Positions 7,951 through 16,332 of a DNA stretch of 64,000 nt are shown here, in pieces. The stretch spans positions 99,386 through 163,385 of the forward strand of contig DATGIL010000061.1 of the NCBI GenBank assembly GCA_035295745.1, read 5' to 3'. The stretch's first letter is position 1; the number at the start of each line of letters is the position of its first letter. The notes beneath the pieces are model-generated. The model made no database searches. It saw nothing but the letters and a program-made list of their open reading frames with translations, and was not told the origin of the DNA. Both the position numbers and the translations under genes were made by a program. The stretch is from JAIQFL01 sp035295745. Its GTDB lineage: Bacteria > Acidobacteriota > Terriglobia > Bryobacterales > Bryobacteraceae.

Positions 7951-10608
7951 ATGCGCGCACTGGACAAAATCCGATTACGGCTCCGATCGCTGTTTGCCCG
8001 CCAGAACATCGAACGTGAACTGGACGACGAACTACGTTTTCATCTCGAGCAACTCATCCAAGAGGAGCTTGCTGCCGGAGTTCCGCCCCGTGAGGCCCAC
8101 AAGTCGGCGCTCCGAAAAATGGGAGGAGTGAGCCAGTTTCAGGAGGCATGCCGGGATATGCGCCGTCTAAATCTGATCGACGATTTCAAGAAGGATCTCC
8201 GGTACGCAGGGCGATCTCTGCGGCGGAATCCAGGCTTTGCTGCGCTGGCTGTGCTGGTTATGGCGCTCGGCATTGGAGCCAATACAGCGGTCTTCAGCGT
8301 TGTGAATGCCGTGCTCTTGCGGCCTCTGGCGTATCGCGATCCGGATCGAATTGTGACACTCTCCGGCGCTCGAACCTCGGACGCGGACGGGGGTGCGCAT
8401 CCACCCCACAATCAGCTGGCGCCCGTCTCGGGCCCGGACTTCCTCGACTGGCACGACCGGAGTTCGTCGTTCGAAGCGATGGCGTACTACAGGACGCGTG
8501 AGACTTCCGTGATGCGAGGTTCGACTGCTGAGTATGCGCAGGTCACCATGGTGAGTGCTGAGTTCTTTAGCGTTTTCGCCGTCGAACCGCTTGTCGGGCA
8601 GTTCCCGATGGCTAACGATGTGGAGCAGGGCAGCCGCGTGGCGGTGATGATCAGCCACGACTACTGGCAGGGCCGTTTTGGTGGGGATCCTCGCGTTGTA
8701 GGGCAACGCATCCGGATGGAGGGCCAAGTGGTGCAAATTGCTGGCGTTCTGCCGCCGCGCTTCCGCTTTCCGGCGAAGACCGATTTCTGGCTGATGATTC
8801 CCCGGAGAGCGACGAACGAATACCGCGCCGCGCACAACTATCTCGCCGTTGGCCGGCTCAAACCCGGCGTTTCCCTCGATCGGGCGCAATCCGAGATGAC
8901 TTCCATCACCCGAAGCCTGGAGCAGCAATATCCGGGAAGCAACAAAGGTCAGGGTGTAGCAGTGGAGCGAATGCGGGATCAGATGGTGGGTGACGTCCGC
9001 CTTACGCTTTACCTCTTGTTGGGCGCGGTGAGCGTAGTTCTGCTGATCGCCTGCGCCAACACCGCGACCCTTCTGTTGGGCAAGGCAACCACTCGCACTC
9101 GGGAAATCGCGGTTCGTGTGGCGCTGGGGGCCGGCCGCCGGCGGATCATGCGGCAGGTGGTCACCGAGAGCTTGCTGCTGGCGGTTCTCGCGGCTGTCGC
9201 AGGGCTTCTGCTTGCATATCTGGGATCGAAGGCGCTGGTGGCAATGGCGCCGGCCGATCTGCCCCGGCTTGCCGAGACTGGCATCGATCGATCGGTGCTT
9301 GCGTTCACTCTCGGCATCTCGTTGACCACAAGTTTCCTGTTCGGCATGGTTCCAGCACTCTACGCCTCGAGACTTGACGTCAACGATGCACTAAAGCAGG
9401 GAGGAACGCGGTCGGTGATTGGTGGTGGACTGACTCGAATACGCGGAGCGCTCGTGGTCGCGGAGGTCGCGCTGGCGGTGGTGCTTCTCTGCGGAGCCGG
9501 TCTGCTCATCAAGAGCTTTATCGCATTAAACAGCGTGGCCCTGGGCTTTCGACCGGATAGCGTGCTCGTAATCAAGGCGACCGTTCCGCGGGCGGGCGCA
9601 CAGAGCCAGGGTAGGCGAGAGAGTCAGAACCTCAAAGAGGTGCTTTCCCAGTTCGCCGCCCTACCTGGGGTGGTCGCCGCCGGAGCAACGTTGACGCCCC
9701 CAGGACAGGTCGGGGCGTTCGGTTCCCATTTTGCCGGCTACATGCCGGCAAAACTCGACTACCAGGCGCCGAACACGGTGCTTTCTATCGTGGCGCCAGG
9801 CACCTTCGCGGCGCTCGGAATTCCACTGATGAGCGGCCGCGACTTCAACGACGGCGATACGTTCGACAAGACTTCGGTTGCCGTGGTCAATGAGGCGCTA
9901 GTTCGAAAATCTTATCCAGGCGAGAGCCCCATTGGGAGGACGATCTTCTGTCCGTTCGATGCCGCTCCTGCGATGACGATCATTGGCGTTGTGGGGGACG
10001 TACGCCAGTTTGGTCCGGCCAGCCAGCCGCAGCCGGAGTGCTACATGCCGTACCAGCAACACCAATACGGAACCACGTTGAGCATCGTCGTCCGGACAAC
10101 CGGCAATCCAACTGCCCTGTCGGAAACCATGCGCCGTGTGGCCCGTGAGAGATCGCCGGATGTCCCGCTACAATTCACCACGATGGAAGCTCTGATTTCC
10201 GAGAACGTGGCCGCGCCACGATTTCGCAGCGTTCTGTTTGGCCTGTTTGCTGGAATTGCTGTCTGCCTCGCCATGGCCGGCGTCTACGGCGTGATGGCAT
10301 ACGCAGTAGGACACCGTTCGAGCGAGATCGGACTGAGGATCGCTTTGGGCGCCAGCACCGGTTCGCTGCTTCGGCTCATCCTCGGACAAGGCTTGATCCT
10401 TGCCGTGGCCGGTTTGGGAATCGGTCTGGCCGCATCAGTCGCCGGCACGCGGTTGCTGACAAGCATGCTGTTTCAGGTCCGACCTAACGAACCCCTTGTC
10501 TATCTGGCGGTGACGATTTTATTGGGAATCGTGACAATCGCTGCCAGCTACATTCCCGCGCGACGGGCAGCCCGGATCGACCCGCTAACGGCGATTCGGC
10601 AGGAGTGA
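7951..10608 (+). CDS. ADOP-family permease behind padR-2
   Basis: 885 residues from the ATG chosen because AGGAGG (7939-7944) is 6 bases upstream; the frame is open further upstream but only as a shadow of padR-2. The N-terminal domain has NIERELDDELRFHLEQLIQEE and EAHKSALRKMGG. TM1 carries MALGIGANTAVFSVV. The middle block reads IACANTATLLLGKATTRTREIAVR, and the C-terminal block EIGLRIALGAST. Two periplasmic cores with the MacB pattern (YWQGRFGGDPRVVGQRI; VAVVNEALVRKSYPGESPIG) are seen. The gene ends 69 bases before the next padR, so the cluster is built of successive padR-ADOP units on one strand. Confidence 0.9.
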   Translation: MRALDKIRLRLRSLFARQNIERELDDELRFHLEQLIQEELAAGVPPREAHKSALRKMGGVSQFQEACRDMRRLNLIDDFKKDLRYAGRSLRRNPGFAALAVLVMALGIGANTAVFSVVNAVLLRPLAYRDPDRIVTLSGARTSDADGGAHPPHNQLAPVSGPDFLDWHDRSSSFEAMAYYRTRETSVMRGSTAEYAQVTMVSAEFFSVFAVEPLVGQFPMANDVEQGSRVAVMISHDYWQGRFGGDPRVVGQRIRMEGQVVQIAGVLPPRFRFPAKTDFWLMIPRRATNEYRAAHNYLAVGRLKPGVSLDRAQSEMTSITRSLEQQYPGSNKGQGVAVERMRDQMVGDVRLTLYLLLGAVSVVLLIACANTATLLLGKATTRTREIAVRVALGAGRRRIMRQVVTESLLLAVLAAVAGLLLAYLGSKALVAMAPADLPRLAETGIDRSVLAFTLGISLTTSFLFGMVPALYASRLDVNDALKQGGTRSVIGGGLTRIRGALVVAEVALAVVLLCGAGLLIKSFIALNSVALGFRPDSVLVIKATVPRAGAQSQGRRESQNLKEVLSQFAALPGVVAAGATLTPPGQVGAFGSHFAGYMPAKLDYQAPNTVLSIVAPGTFAALGIPLMSGRDFNDGDTFDKTSVAVVNEALVRKSYPGESPIGRTIFCPFDAAPAMTIIGVVGDVRQFGPASQPQPECYMPYQQHQYGTTLSIVVRTTGNPTALSETMRRVARERSPDVPLQFTTMEALISENVAAPRFRSVLFGLFAGIAVCLAMAGVYGVMAYAVGHRSSEIGLRIALGASTGSLLRLILGQGLILAVAGLGIGLAASVAGTRLLTSMLFQVRPNEPLVYLAVTILLGIVTIAASYIPARRAARIDPLTAIRQE

Positions 10609-10627
10609 GCGAGTGAGCGGACTCTCC

Positions 10628-10677
10628 TTGACGCTCTAGGAAAGGTCGTGTATTATCTCTCCTAGGCGCTCTAGGAA
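10628..10677 (+). promoter_or_regulatory. padR-3 promoter with direct and inverted repeats
   Basis: TTGACG (10628-10633), exactly 17 bases, then TATTAT (10651-10656) make a near-consensus sigma-70 promoter. The 11-mer CGCTCTAGGAA occurs at 10632-10642, overlapping the -35, and again at 10667-10677, abutting the start codon. The second copy is also one arm of an inverted repeat TCCTAG-N5-CTAGGA (10660-10676). The leader is about 14 bases. Occupation of both copies would block the promoter, which suggests autorepression. Confidence 0.7.
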
Positions 10678-11027
10678 TGAAGGAATTGAATCCACCCGTC
10701 GAACTGGTCCAGGGCACGCTGGACATGCTGATCCTCAAAGCCGTCTCGCTCGGCAATCTCCACGGCTACGGCGTTCTCCTACGCATCCAACAACTCACCG
10801 GCGGCCAACTCCAGATCCAACAGGGTTCCCTATATCCCGCTTTGTATCGTCTGGAGCGTCAGGGGCTGATCGCATCGGAGTGGGGCGAGAGCGAGAATAA
10901 ACGCAAGGCGAAGTTCTATTCCCTCACCGCCATCGGCCGCAAGCGCCTCAAGGCGGAGACTGAATCCTGGAGTCGTTTCTCGGCACTCGTCGCCGGAATC
11001 CTCGGTGCCCTCCCGGAGAAGCCATGA
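10677..11027 (+). CDS. PadR-family transcriptional regulator
   Basis: 116 residues. GTLDMLILKAVSLGNLHGYG (about 13-32) and QIQQGSLYPALYRLERQGLI (about 46-65) form the winged helix, followed by KFYSLTAIGRKRL. The ATG begins on the last base of the operator-like repeat. No separate Shine-Dalgarno fits between promoter and start, so the message is close to leaderless. Its stop overlaps the ATG of the next ADOP by 4 bases (ATGA), as in the padR-1 unit. Confidence 0.9.
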   Translation: MKELNPPVELVQGTLDMLILKAVSLGNLHGYGVLLRIQQLTGGQLQIQQGSLYPALYRLERQGLIASEWGESENKRKAKFYSLTAIGRKRLKAETESWSRFSALVAGILGALPEKP

Positions 11028-13678
11028 AGATCTTCCGCCGCCATCAATTCGAAAGTGAGATGGAGACCGAGCTCGGTTTTCACATCCAGGCCTACATCGA
11101 AGACCTGGTGCGTTCCGGCATGGATCCCGCCGAGGCCCAGCGCCGGGCTCGCGTTGAATTTGGCGCGGTCGAGGCCACCAAGGACGAATGCCGCCAGGCC
11201 TGGGGCCTGCAGCGCCTCGACGACCTTCGCGCGGATCTGCGTTACACCTTCCGCGCGCTTCGACAGAACCCGCTGTTTTCGTCAATTGCGATCCTCTCCC
11301 TGGCGATTGGCATCGGCGCCAACACGGCGATCTTCGGCCTGGTGGATGCCGTCATGCTTCGCCTCTTGCCGGTGCGCGATCCCGGCCGCCTGGTGTTCAT
11401 TCAGAACGTGGGCTCTCAAGGCGCTAACGGGGGCCCGCCATATCCGTGTTTCGAGCTCTTCCGGGACATGGCACACAGCTTCGAAGAAATGGCCGCGTTC
11501 AGCCGTTCCAATATGGAGATTGGGATCAACGGCGACCGTGAGCAGGTCCGCGGCGTGTACGTCTCCGGCAACTTCTACAGCATGCTTGCCATCAAGCCCC
11601 TCATGGGCCGCGCGCTCTCTGCTGCCGACGATCAGACGGTAGGGAAAGGCGGCCCGGATGGTCCGGTCGCGGTCATCAGCCGCGCCTTTTGGCGGCAGCG
11701 ATTCGGCGGCAACCCAGCCGTATTGGGCACGACGATTCGCCTGTTCGACTCCACCGCGACAATCGTCGGCATCATGCCCTCCGAGGTGATGTCCCTCGAA
11801 CCGGGACGCCCGATCGACATCGCCGTTCCCATGATGCTCTCCGACCCGGCTTCGCTCCGCGACCGTGGGGCGTGGTGGCTGGATGTGGTGGCACGCCTCA
11901 AACCCGGAATCCAGGCGGAGCGGGCGCGGGCCGAATCCGACGCGCTCTTCCAGGGCTTCATGACGAAGCTCACCATTTCTCCGGACATCCGCCGGATCGC
12001 GTTCGACCATATCGAACTGGCGCCCGCGGGAGCCGGGATGGATTCACTACGGAAGACGTTTTCAAAGCCGCTTACGGCACTCCTGATTCTCGCCGGGCTG
12101 GTTCTTCTGGCCGCGTGCGTCACCGTGGCGAACCTGATGCTCGCCCGCGCAACCGCGCGCCAGAAAGAATTCGCCGTCCGGCTGGCGATTGGAGCGGGGC
12201 GAGGACGTCTCATCCGCCAGACACTAACCGAGGCCCTGGTCCTGGTGGGAGTGGGAGCCACACTCGGCACGATACTCGCGCTGCGCGGCGAATCGGCGCT
12301 CGCGGCCTACTTCGCCGAGGGCAACAATCAGATCATCCTCGACCTCTCGATGAGCGGGCGGGTTCTGTTGTACACGCTGGCCGTTTCGATCCTGACAGGG
12401 GTTGCATTTGGACTGCTGCCGGCGCTTCGCGCGGCTCGAGTCGATCCCGCCGCCGGAATGCAAGCGAGTTCCCGGAGCCTCTCCGGCAGCCGCTCTTCGC
12501 TGCGGCTCGGCCGGGCGCTGGTCGCCCTGCAGGTAGGGCTTTCCATGGTGCTGCTGGCCGGCGCGGGCCTCTTCATTCACAGCCTGCGCCAACTCGAATC
12601 GGTCGACCTCGGGTTCACGCGACAGGGCATTCTCACGATGGATGTCGCACCGGAACGAGCGCTCTTTGGCAGTCAGCAGTGGCTAACGTTGCAGACCGAG
12701 ATTCTCAATCACATTCGCCGCATGCCGGGTGTCCGGTCGGCTGCCTGGTCGACGATGACGCCCTTGAATGGCCGCGACCGCGGGGAGGTTCTGGATGTTC
12801 CGGGATTCTCGCCGCGCATCGAGACCGACAGGCACGTACATTTGGTCGCGGCTTCGCCCGAGTATGTCACGACTCTTGGCATACCGCTTCTCCTCGGCCG
12901 GACTTTTACCGAGCGCGACGGCGCGAATGCTCCCAAGGTGGCGATGATCAATGAGACCACGGCGCGATTCTATTTCGGCGATGCGAATCCTATTGGCAGG
13001 AAGATGGTGTTCGCCACCATCCAGGGCACACCCACGTATGAGGTCGTGGGCGTGGTCAAGGATTCGAAACATCAAAGCCTGCGCGGCAAGCCGTGGCGCT
13101 TTCTCTTTATTCCGATCCAACAAGCCCCTGACCGCATCAACCGTCTCACGCTTTCGGTGCGATGCTCAAACGACGCCATGGCATCCGCCGCACCAGCCGT
13201 GAAGCAAATACTGGGCACCCGTTCCGGTCTCCTCATCACCAACATTTCGACGATCGAGCGGCAAGTGCAGTTCTCACTAATGAAGGAGCGGCTGGTCTCC
13301 ACGTTGTCGACGGCGTTCGGAGCATTGGCGCTGATTCTGGCGTGCATCGGCTTGTACGGAGTGTTGGCTTACGGAGTTACGCGGCGAACTGGCGAGATCG
13401 GCATCCGCATGGCGCTCGGCGCGACCAGGGGCGAGATGGTCGGGATGGTTCTGAAGGAGGCGATTCGTCTGGCGGCGATCGGGATTGTCCTTGGAATACC
13501 GCCCGTCCTGGCGCTCGGGCGTGTTTCGAGCGCGCTACTGTACGGCGTAGGTGCGTTCGATGTCCCGGCTTTCACCATCGCTGTGGCAGTGCTGCTGACC
13601 TTTGCTGTATTCGCGGGAATCGCGCCGGCGTTTCGGGCTGGACGGCTGGACCCGGCGTCCGCGCTGCGGTGCGGGTAA
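11024..13678 (+). CDS. ADOP-family permease coupled to padR-3
   Basis: 884 residues. The N-terminal domain has FESEMETELGFHIQAYIED and DPAEAQRRARVEFGAV. TM1 carries LAIGIGANTAIFGLV. The central block has VTVANLMLARATARQKEFAVR (VTVAN in place of CANVAN), and the C-terminal block has GEIGIRMALGATRG. Core 1 reads FWRQRFGGNPAVLGTTI and core 2 AMINETTARFYFGDANPIG. It is translationally coupled to the upstream padR. The next ADOP starts only 48 bases downstream on the same strand and may be cotranscribed. Confidence 0.9.
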   Translation: MKIFRRHQFESEMETELGFHIQAYIEDLVRSGMDPAEAQRRARVEFGAVEATKDECRQAWGLQRLDDLRADLRYTFRALRQNPLFSSIAILSLAIGIGANTAIFGLVDAVMLRLLPVRDPGRLVFIQNVGSQGANGGPPYPCFELFRDMAHSFEEMAAFSRSNMEIGINGDREQVRGVYVSGNFYSMLAIKPLMGRALSAADDQTVGKGGPDGPVAVISRAFWRQRFGGNPAVLGTTIRLFDSTATIVGIMPSEVMSLEPGRPIDIAVPMMLSDPASLRDRGAWWLDVVARLKPGIQAERARAESDALFQGFMTKLTISPDIRRIAFDHIELAPAGAGMDSLRKTFSKPLTALLILAGLVLLAACVTVANLMLARATARQKEFAVRLAIGAGRGRLIRQTLTEALVLVGVGATLGTILALRGESALAAYFAEGNNQIILDLSMSGRVLLYTLAVSILTGVAFGLLPALRAARVDPAAGMQASSRSLSGSRSSLRLGRALVALQVGLSMVLLAGAGLFIHSLRQLESVDLGFTRQGILTMDVAPERALFGSQQWLTLQTEILNHIRRMPGVRSAAWSTMTPLNGRDRGEVLDVPGFSPRIETDRHVHLVAASPEYVTTLGIPLLLGRTFTERDGANAPKVAMINETTARFYFGDANPIGRKMVFATIQGTPTYEVVGVVKDSKHQSLRGKPWRFLFIPIQQAPDRINRLTLSVRCSNDAMASAAPAVKQILGTRSGLLITNISTIERQVQFSLMKERLVSTLSTAFGALALILACIGLYGVLAYGVTRRTGEIGIRMALGATRGEMVGMVLKEAIRLAAIGIVLGIPPVLALGRVSSALLYGVGAFDVPAFTIAVAVLLTFAVFAGIAPAFRAGRLDPASALRCG

Positions 13679-13726
13679 GGATTCTACTCCGCATCAACGT
13701 TCTGGGGTTTTAACCGTTAACCCAAT

Positions 13727-16123
13727 ATGAGACTGCTCGAGCAGTTCATCCAGGATGCGCGGTGGGCGATGCGCAGCATGCGCCGTGCCCCAGGGTTCGC
13801 CGCCGTAGCGATCCTCACGCTGGCGTTGGGAATTGGCGCCATTACCGCGATCTTCAGCGTGCTCTATGGAGTGTGGCTTTCCCCGGCGAAGTATGTCCGG
13901 CCGGGCCGCTTGGCTGATTTCAGCGGACAGCAACTCACGGGCCGCAGGTTCCTCGGAGGCACATCCTATGCGGATCTGTCCGACTGGAAATTGGAAGCCA
14001 CGACAGTGGAGAGCTTCGGCGCTCATCGATACGCCCGGCAGGTGAACGTATCCGGAGAGGAAGGCGCCGAGGAGGTGACCGGCCACCGGGTCTCGGCGAA
14101 CCTCTTTGCTTTGCTCGGCGCGCACCCGGTGTTGGGACAGCCTTTGGATGCACAGGCGGACCGAAGCTCCGGCCCGCGTCAGGCGCTCATCAGTTACGAC
14201 TGGTGGACGCGTCGTTTCGGTGCTGACCCGCGCATCGCCGGCAAGAGGATCCGTGTGGACGACCAGGATTTCACGATCGCTGGTGTGATGCCGCGTGGCT
14301 TTGAGTTCCCGCCCATGGGCTCGGCTGATTACCGCCCGGTGATCTGGATGTCTTTGAATCTTTCGCGTGAGCAGGAGAGCGACAGGGCCGCCCGTTCTCT
14401 GGCGGTAATTGCGCGCTTGCGGGAGGGCGCCTCGCTGCAACAGGCCCAGGCCGAGATGGATACGATCGCCGCCCGGTTGGCGAAAGCTCATCCGCCAGAG
14501 GACACAGATTGGGGAGTCAAGGTCAGCAGCCTCAATGAGGGCAGGACGCTCGAAGAGGTGCGGCCGGCGCTGTTGCTGGTGATGGGCGCTGCGTCGCTGG
14601 TCCTGCTAATCGCCTGCGCGAATATCGCAAATCTGCTGCTGGCGCGCGCTTTTGGACGCGAACGCGAGATGGCGGTGCGGCGGGCGCTGGGTGCAACCTG
14701 GTATCGTTTGCTGCGCCAGCTTCTGACGGAGTGCGTGATCCTGGCCTTGATCGGCGGATTGGCGGGAGTGCTGCTGGCGTATGGTGCAGTGCCGTTTCTC
14801 CGGTTGATACTGCCTGCGGCGATGCCGCGAGTCGACGAGATCGCAGTGAATGGCAAGGTGTTGGTGTTCGCGCTGGGCGTTTCACTGCTCGCCGGGTTGC
14901 TTTTCGGAATGACGCCGGCGGTGATCGCGCGGAAGCGTGCCGGACACCTGCTGGTGACTGCGGAAGTGGCGCTCGCGTTGATGCTACTGGTGAGTGCAGG
15001 ATTGCTGCTCGAGAGCTTCCGGCGAGCGGCGCATGTGGACTTGGGCTTCCATCCAGAGCACACCCTGGCGATGCGGCTGCAATTGGACAAGAGCCGCTAC
15101 CCGGATGGCGCGCGGGTGGCGTTTTTCCGCGCGGAGTTGTTGCGGCGCGCGCAGAGCCTGCCCGGCGTGCAGTATGCGGGCACTGTCTCGGCCCTGCCAA
15201 TGGGAACCATCATGCAGGGCACCGATTTCGAAATCGAAGGCCGCCCCAATACCGCCGGTGACCCGCCGTTCGCGGACCGGGCCGACGTCAGCACGGACTA
15301 TCTGCACGCAATGGGCATCCCGCTGGTGCGCGGCCGCGATTTCGAAGCGGGCGATCGTCCGGGCTCGCCACTAGTCGCGATGATCAGTGAATCGATGGCG
15401 CGCACACATTGGCCTGCTGGAGATGCGCTCGGCAGCCGCATCCGCTTCGACGGTTTGTGGTTTACGATCGCGGGAATCGTGCGAGACGTGCAGCAATACT
15501 CGCCGGAACGCGGTTCGCGAGGCGGCACCATCTACGTGGTCAACGACCAGTTGCCGATCGAGACCCAAGGCAAGGACCTCGGGCGGCTGGTGGTGCTGGT
15601 AACGCGGACGTCGGGTCCACCAGCCCCGATCGCCGCGGCGATGCGTCGCGTCGTAGCCGAAATCGACAAGAATCAGCCGGTCGGAGACGTGTTCACCATG
15701 GAGCAATTGGTCTCGCGAAAGCTCGCCGCGCGAAGGCTGAACACGCTGCTGTTGAGCCTGTTCGCAGGTCTCGCGATCGTCCTCGCGACGGTGGGCGTCT
15801 TCGGCGTGACTGCGTACGCGCTAGCACGAAGGACCAAGGAGATCGGCATACGGATGGCGATCGGAGCGTCGCCTGCCTCGATTTTAAGCATGGTGATCAA
15901 GCAGACGCTGCGGCTGGCGATCGCGGGGGCGGCTCTCGGAATTGTGGGAACTGCGGGGACGTCGCGGCTGCTCGCCGGCTTTCTCTTTGGTGTACGTCCG
16001 GCAGATCCGCTCGTCGTGGCAGGAGTCGCCGGGTTCCTGGTGGCGGCTGTGGTCGCGTCGGCGATGCTTCCGGTGCGGCGCGCGATGCGCCTGGATCCGA
16101 TGGAGGCGCTGCGTCACGATTGA
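13727..16123 (+). CDS. Short ADOP-family permease lacking the N-terminal domain
   Basis: 798 residues. It starts almost directly with TM1 (FIQDARWAMRSMRRAPGFAA, then LALGIGAITAIFSVL) and so lacks the roughly 75-residue cytosolic domain with the EL...H.E pattern found in most neighbours. The MacB core, the IACANIANLLLARAFGREREMAVR block and the C-terminal KEIGIRMAIGASPA block are intact. No PadR gene and no obvious palindrome precede it. It lies 48 bases after the padR-3/ADOP unit and may be its third cistron. Confidence 0.88.
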   Translation: MRLLEQFIQDARWAMRSMRRAPGFAAVAILTLALGIGAITAIFSVLYGVWLSPAKYVRPGRLADFSGQQLTGRRFLGGTSYADLSDWKLEATTVESFGAHRYARQVNVSGEEGAEEVTGHRVSANLFALLGAHPVLGQPLDAQADRSSGPRQALISYDWWTRRFGADPRIAGKRIRVDDQDFTIAGVMPRGFEFPPMGSADYRPVIWMSLNLSREQESDRAARSLAVIARLREGASLQQAQAEMDTIAARLAKAHPPEDTDWGVKVSSLNEGRTLEEVRPALLLVMGAASLVLLIACANIANLLLARAFGREREMAVRRALGATWYRLLRQLLTECVILALIGGLAGVLLAYGAVPFLRLILPAAMPRVDEIAVNGKVLVFALGVSLLAGLLFGMTPAVIARKRAGHLLVTAEVALALMLLVSAGLLLESFRRAAHVDLGFHPEHTLAMRLQLDKSRYPDGARVAFFRAELLRRAQSLPGVQYAGTVSALPMGTIMQGTDFEIEGRPNTAGDPPFADRADVSTDYLHAMGIPLVRGRDFEAGDRPGSPLVAMISESMARTHWPAGDALGSRIRFDGLWFTIAGIVRDVQQYSPERGSRGGTIYVVNDQLPIETQGKDLGRLVVLVTRTSGPPAPIAAAMRRVVAEIDKNQPVGDVFTMEQLVSRKLAARRLNTLLLSLFAGLAIVLATVGVFGVTAYALARRTKEIGIRMAIGASPASILSMVIKQTLRLAIAGAALGIVGTAGTSRLLAGFLFGVRPADPLVVAGVAGFLVAAVVASAMLPVRRAMRLDPMEALRHD

Positions 16124-16169
16124 GCAGGGCTGGGCGCCAGGTGCTTAACTTTGTGCGGAGGCCCGCCAC

Positions 16170-16226
16170 CTCTTTCTTCGACTTCTCCGCGTTCTGCTCC
16201 GCGCCTTCGCGTCTCCGCGGTGAGAT
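16170..16226. repeat. Pyrimidine-rich CTCCGCG-type intergenic element
   Basis: Short imperfect iterations of TTCTCCGCG, CTCCGCGCC, TTCGCG and TCTCCGCGGTGAGAT follow one another. Strings of this type recur between genes in many environmental bacterial genomes, as far as I remember. The element lies after the ADOP stop and before the next promoter. No ORF or function can be assigned. Confidence 0.4.
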
Positions 16227-16269
16227 CTTGCCCGCTCCCCCGTTCCGCTTACTCATCCGGCCGCTCCTG

Positions 16270-16310
16270 TTGACATCCGACCCAAGATCGATCTATGCTC
16301 ATGTCGGATG
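16270..16310 (+). promoter_or_regulatory. Promoter with inverted repeat upstream of an ADOP without PadR
   Basis: TTGACA (16270-16275), 18 bases, TATGCT (16294-16299). Perfect 8-bp arms CATCCGAC (16274-16281) and GTCGGATG (16303-16310) bracket the -10 box, one overlapping the -35. The right half, CATGTCGGATGCC (16300-16312), matches 11 of 13 bases of CATGTCGAATACC at the padR-1 operator (7449-7461), which hints at regulation in trans. Confidence 0.6.
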
Positions 16311-16332
16311 CCTTCCCAAGGGACCTCACACA

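Noticed and set aside
15409..16332. Long N-terminal extension of the ADOP at 16333, open for 308 codons
   Set aside because: It overlaps the previous permease gene in another frame, is Arg-rich without domains, and the promoter and the natural N terminus lie at 16270-16333.
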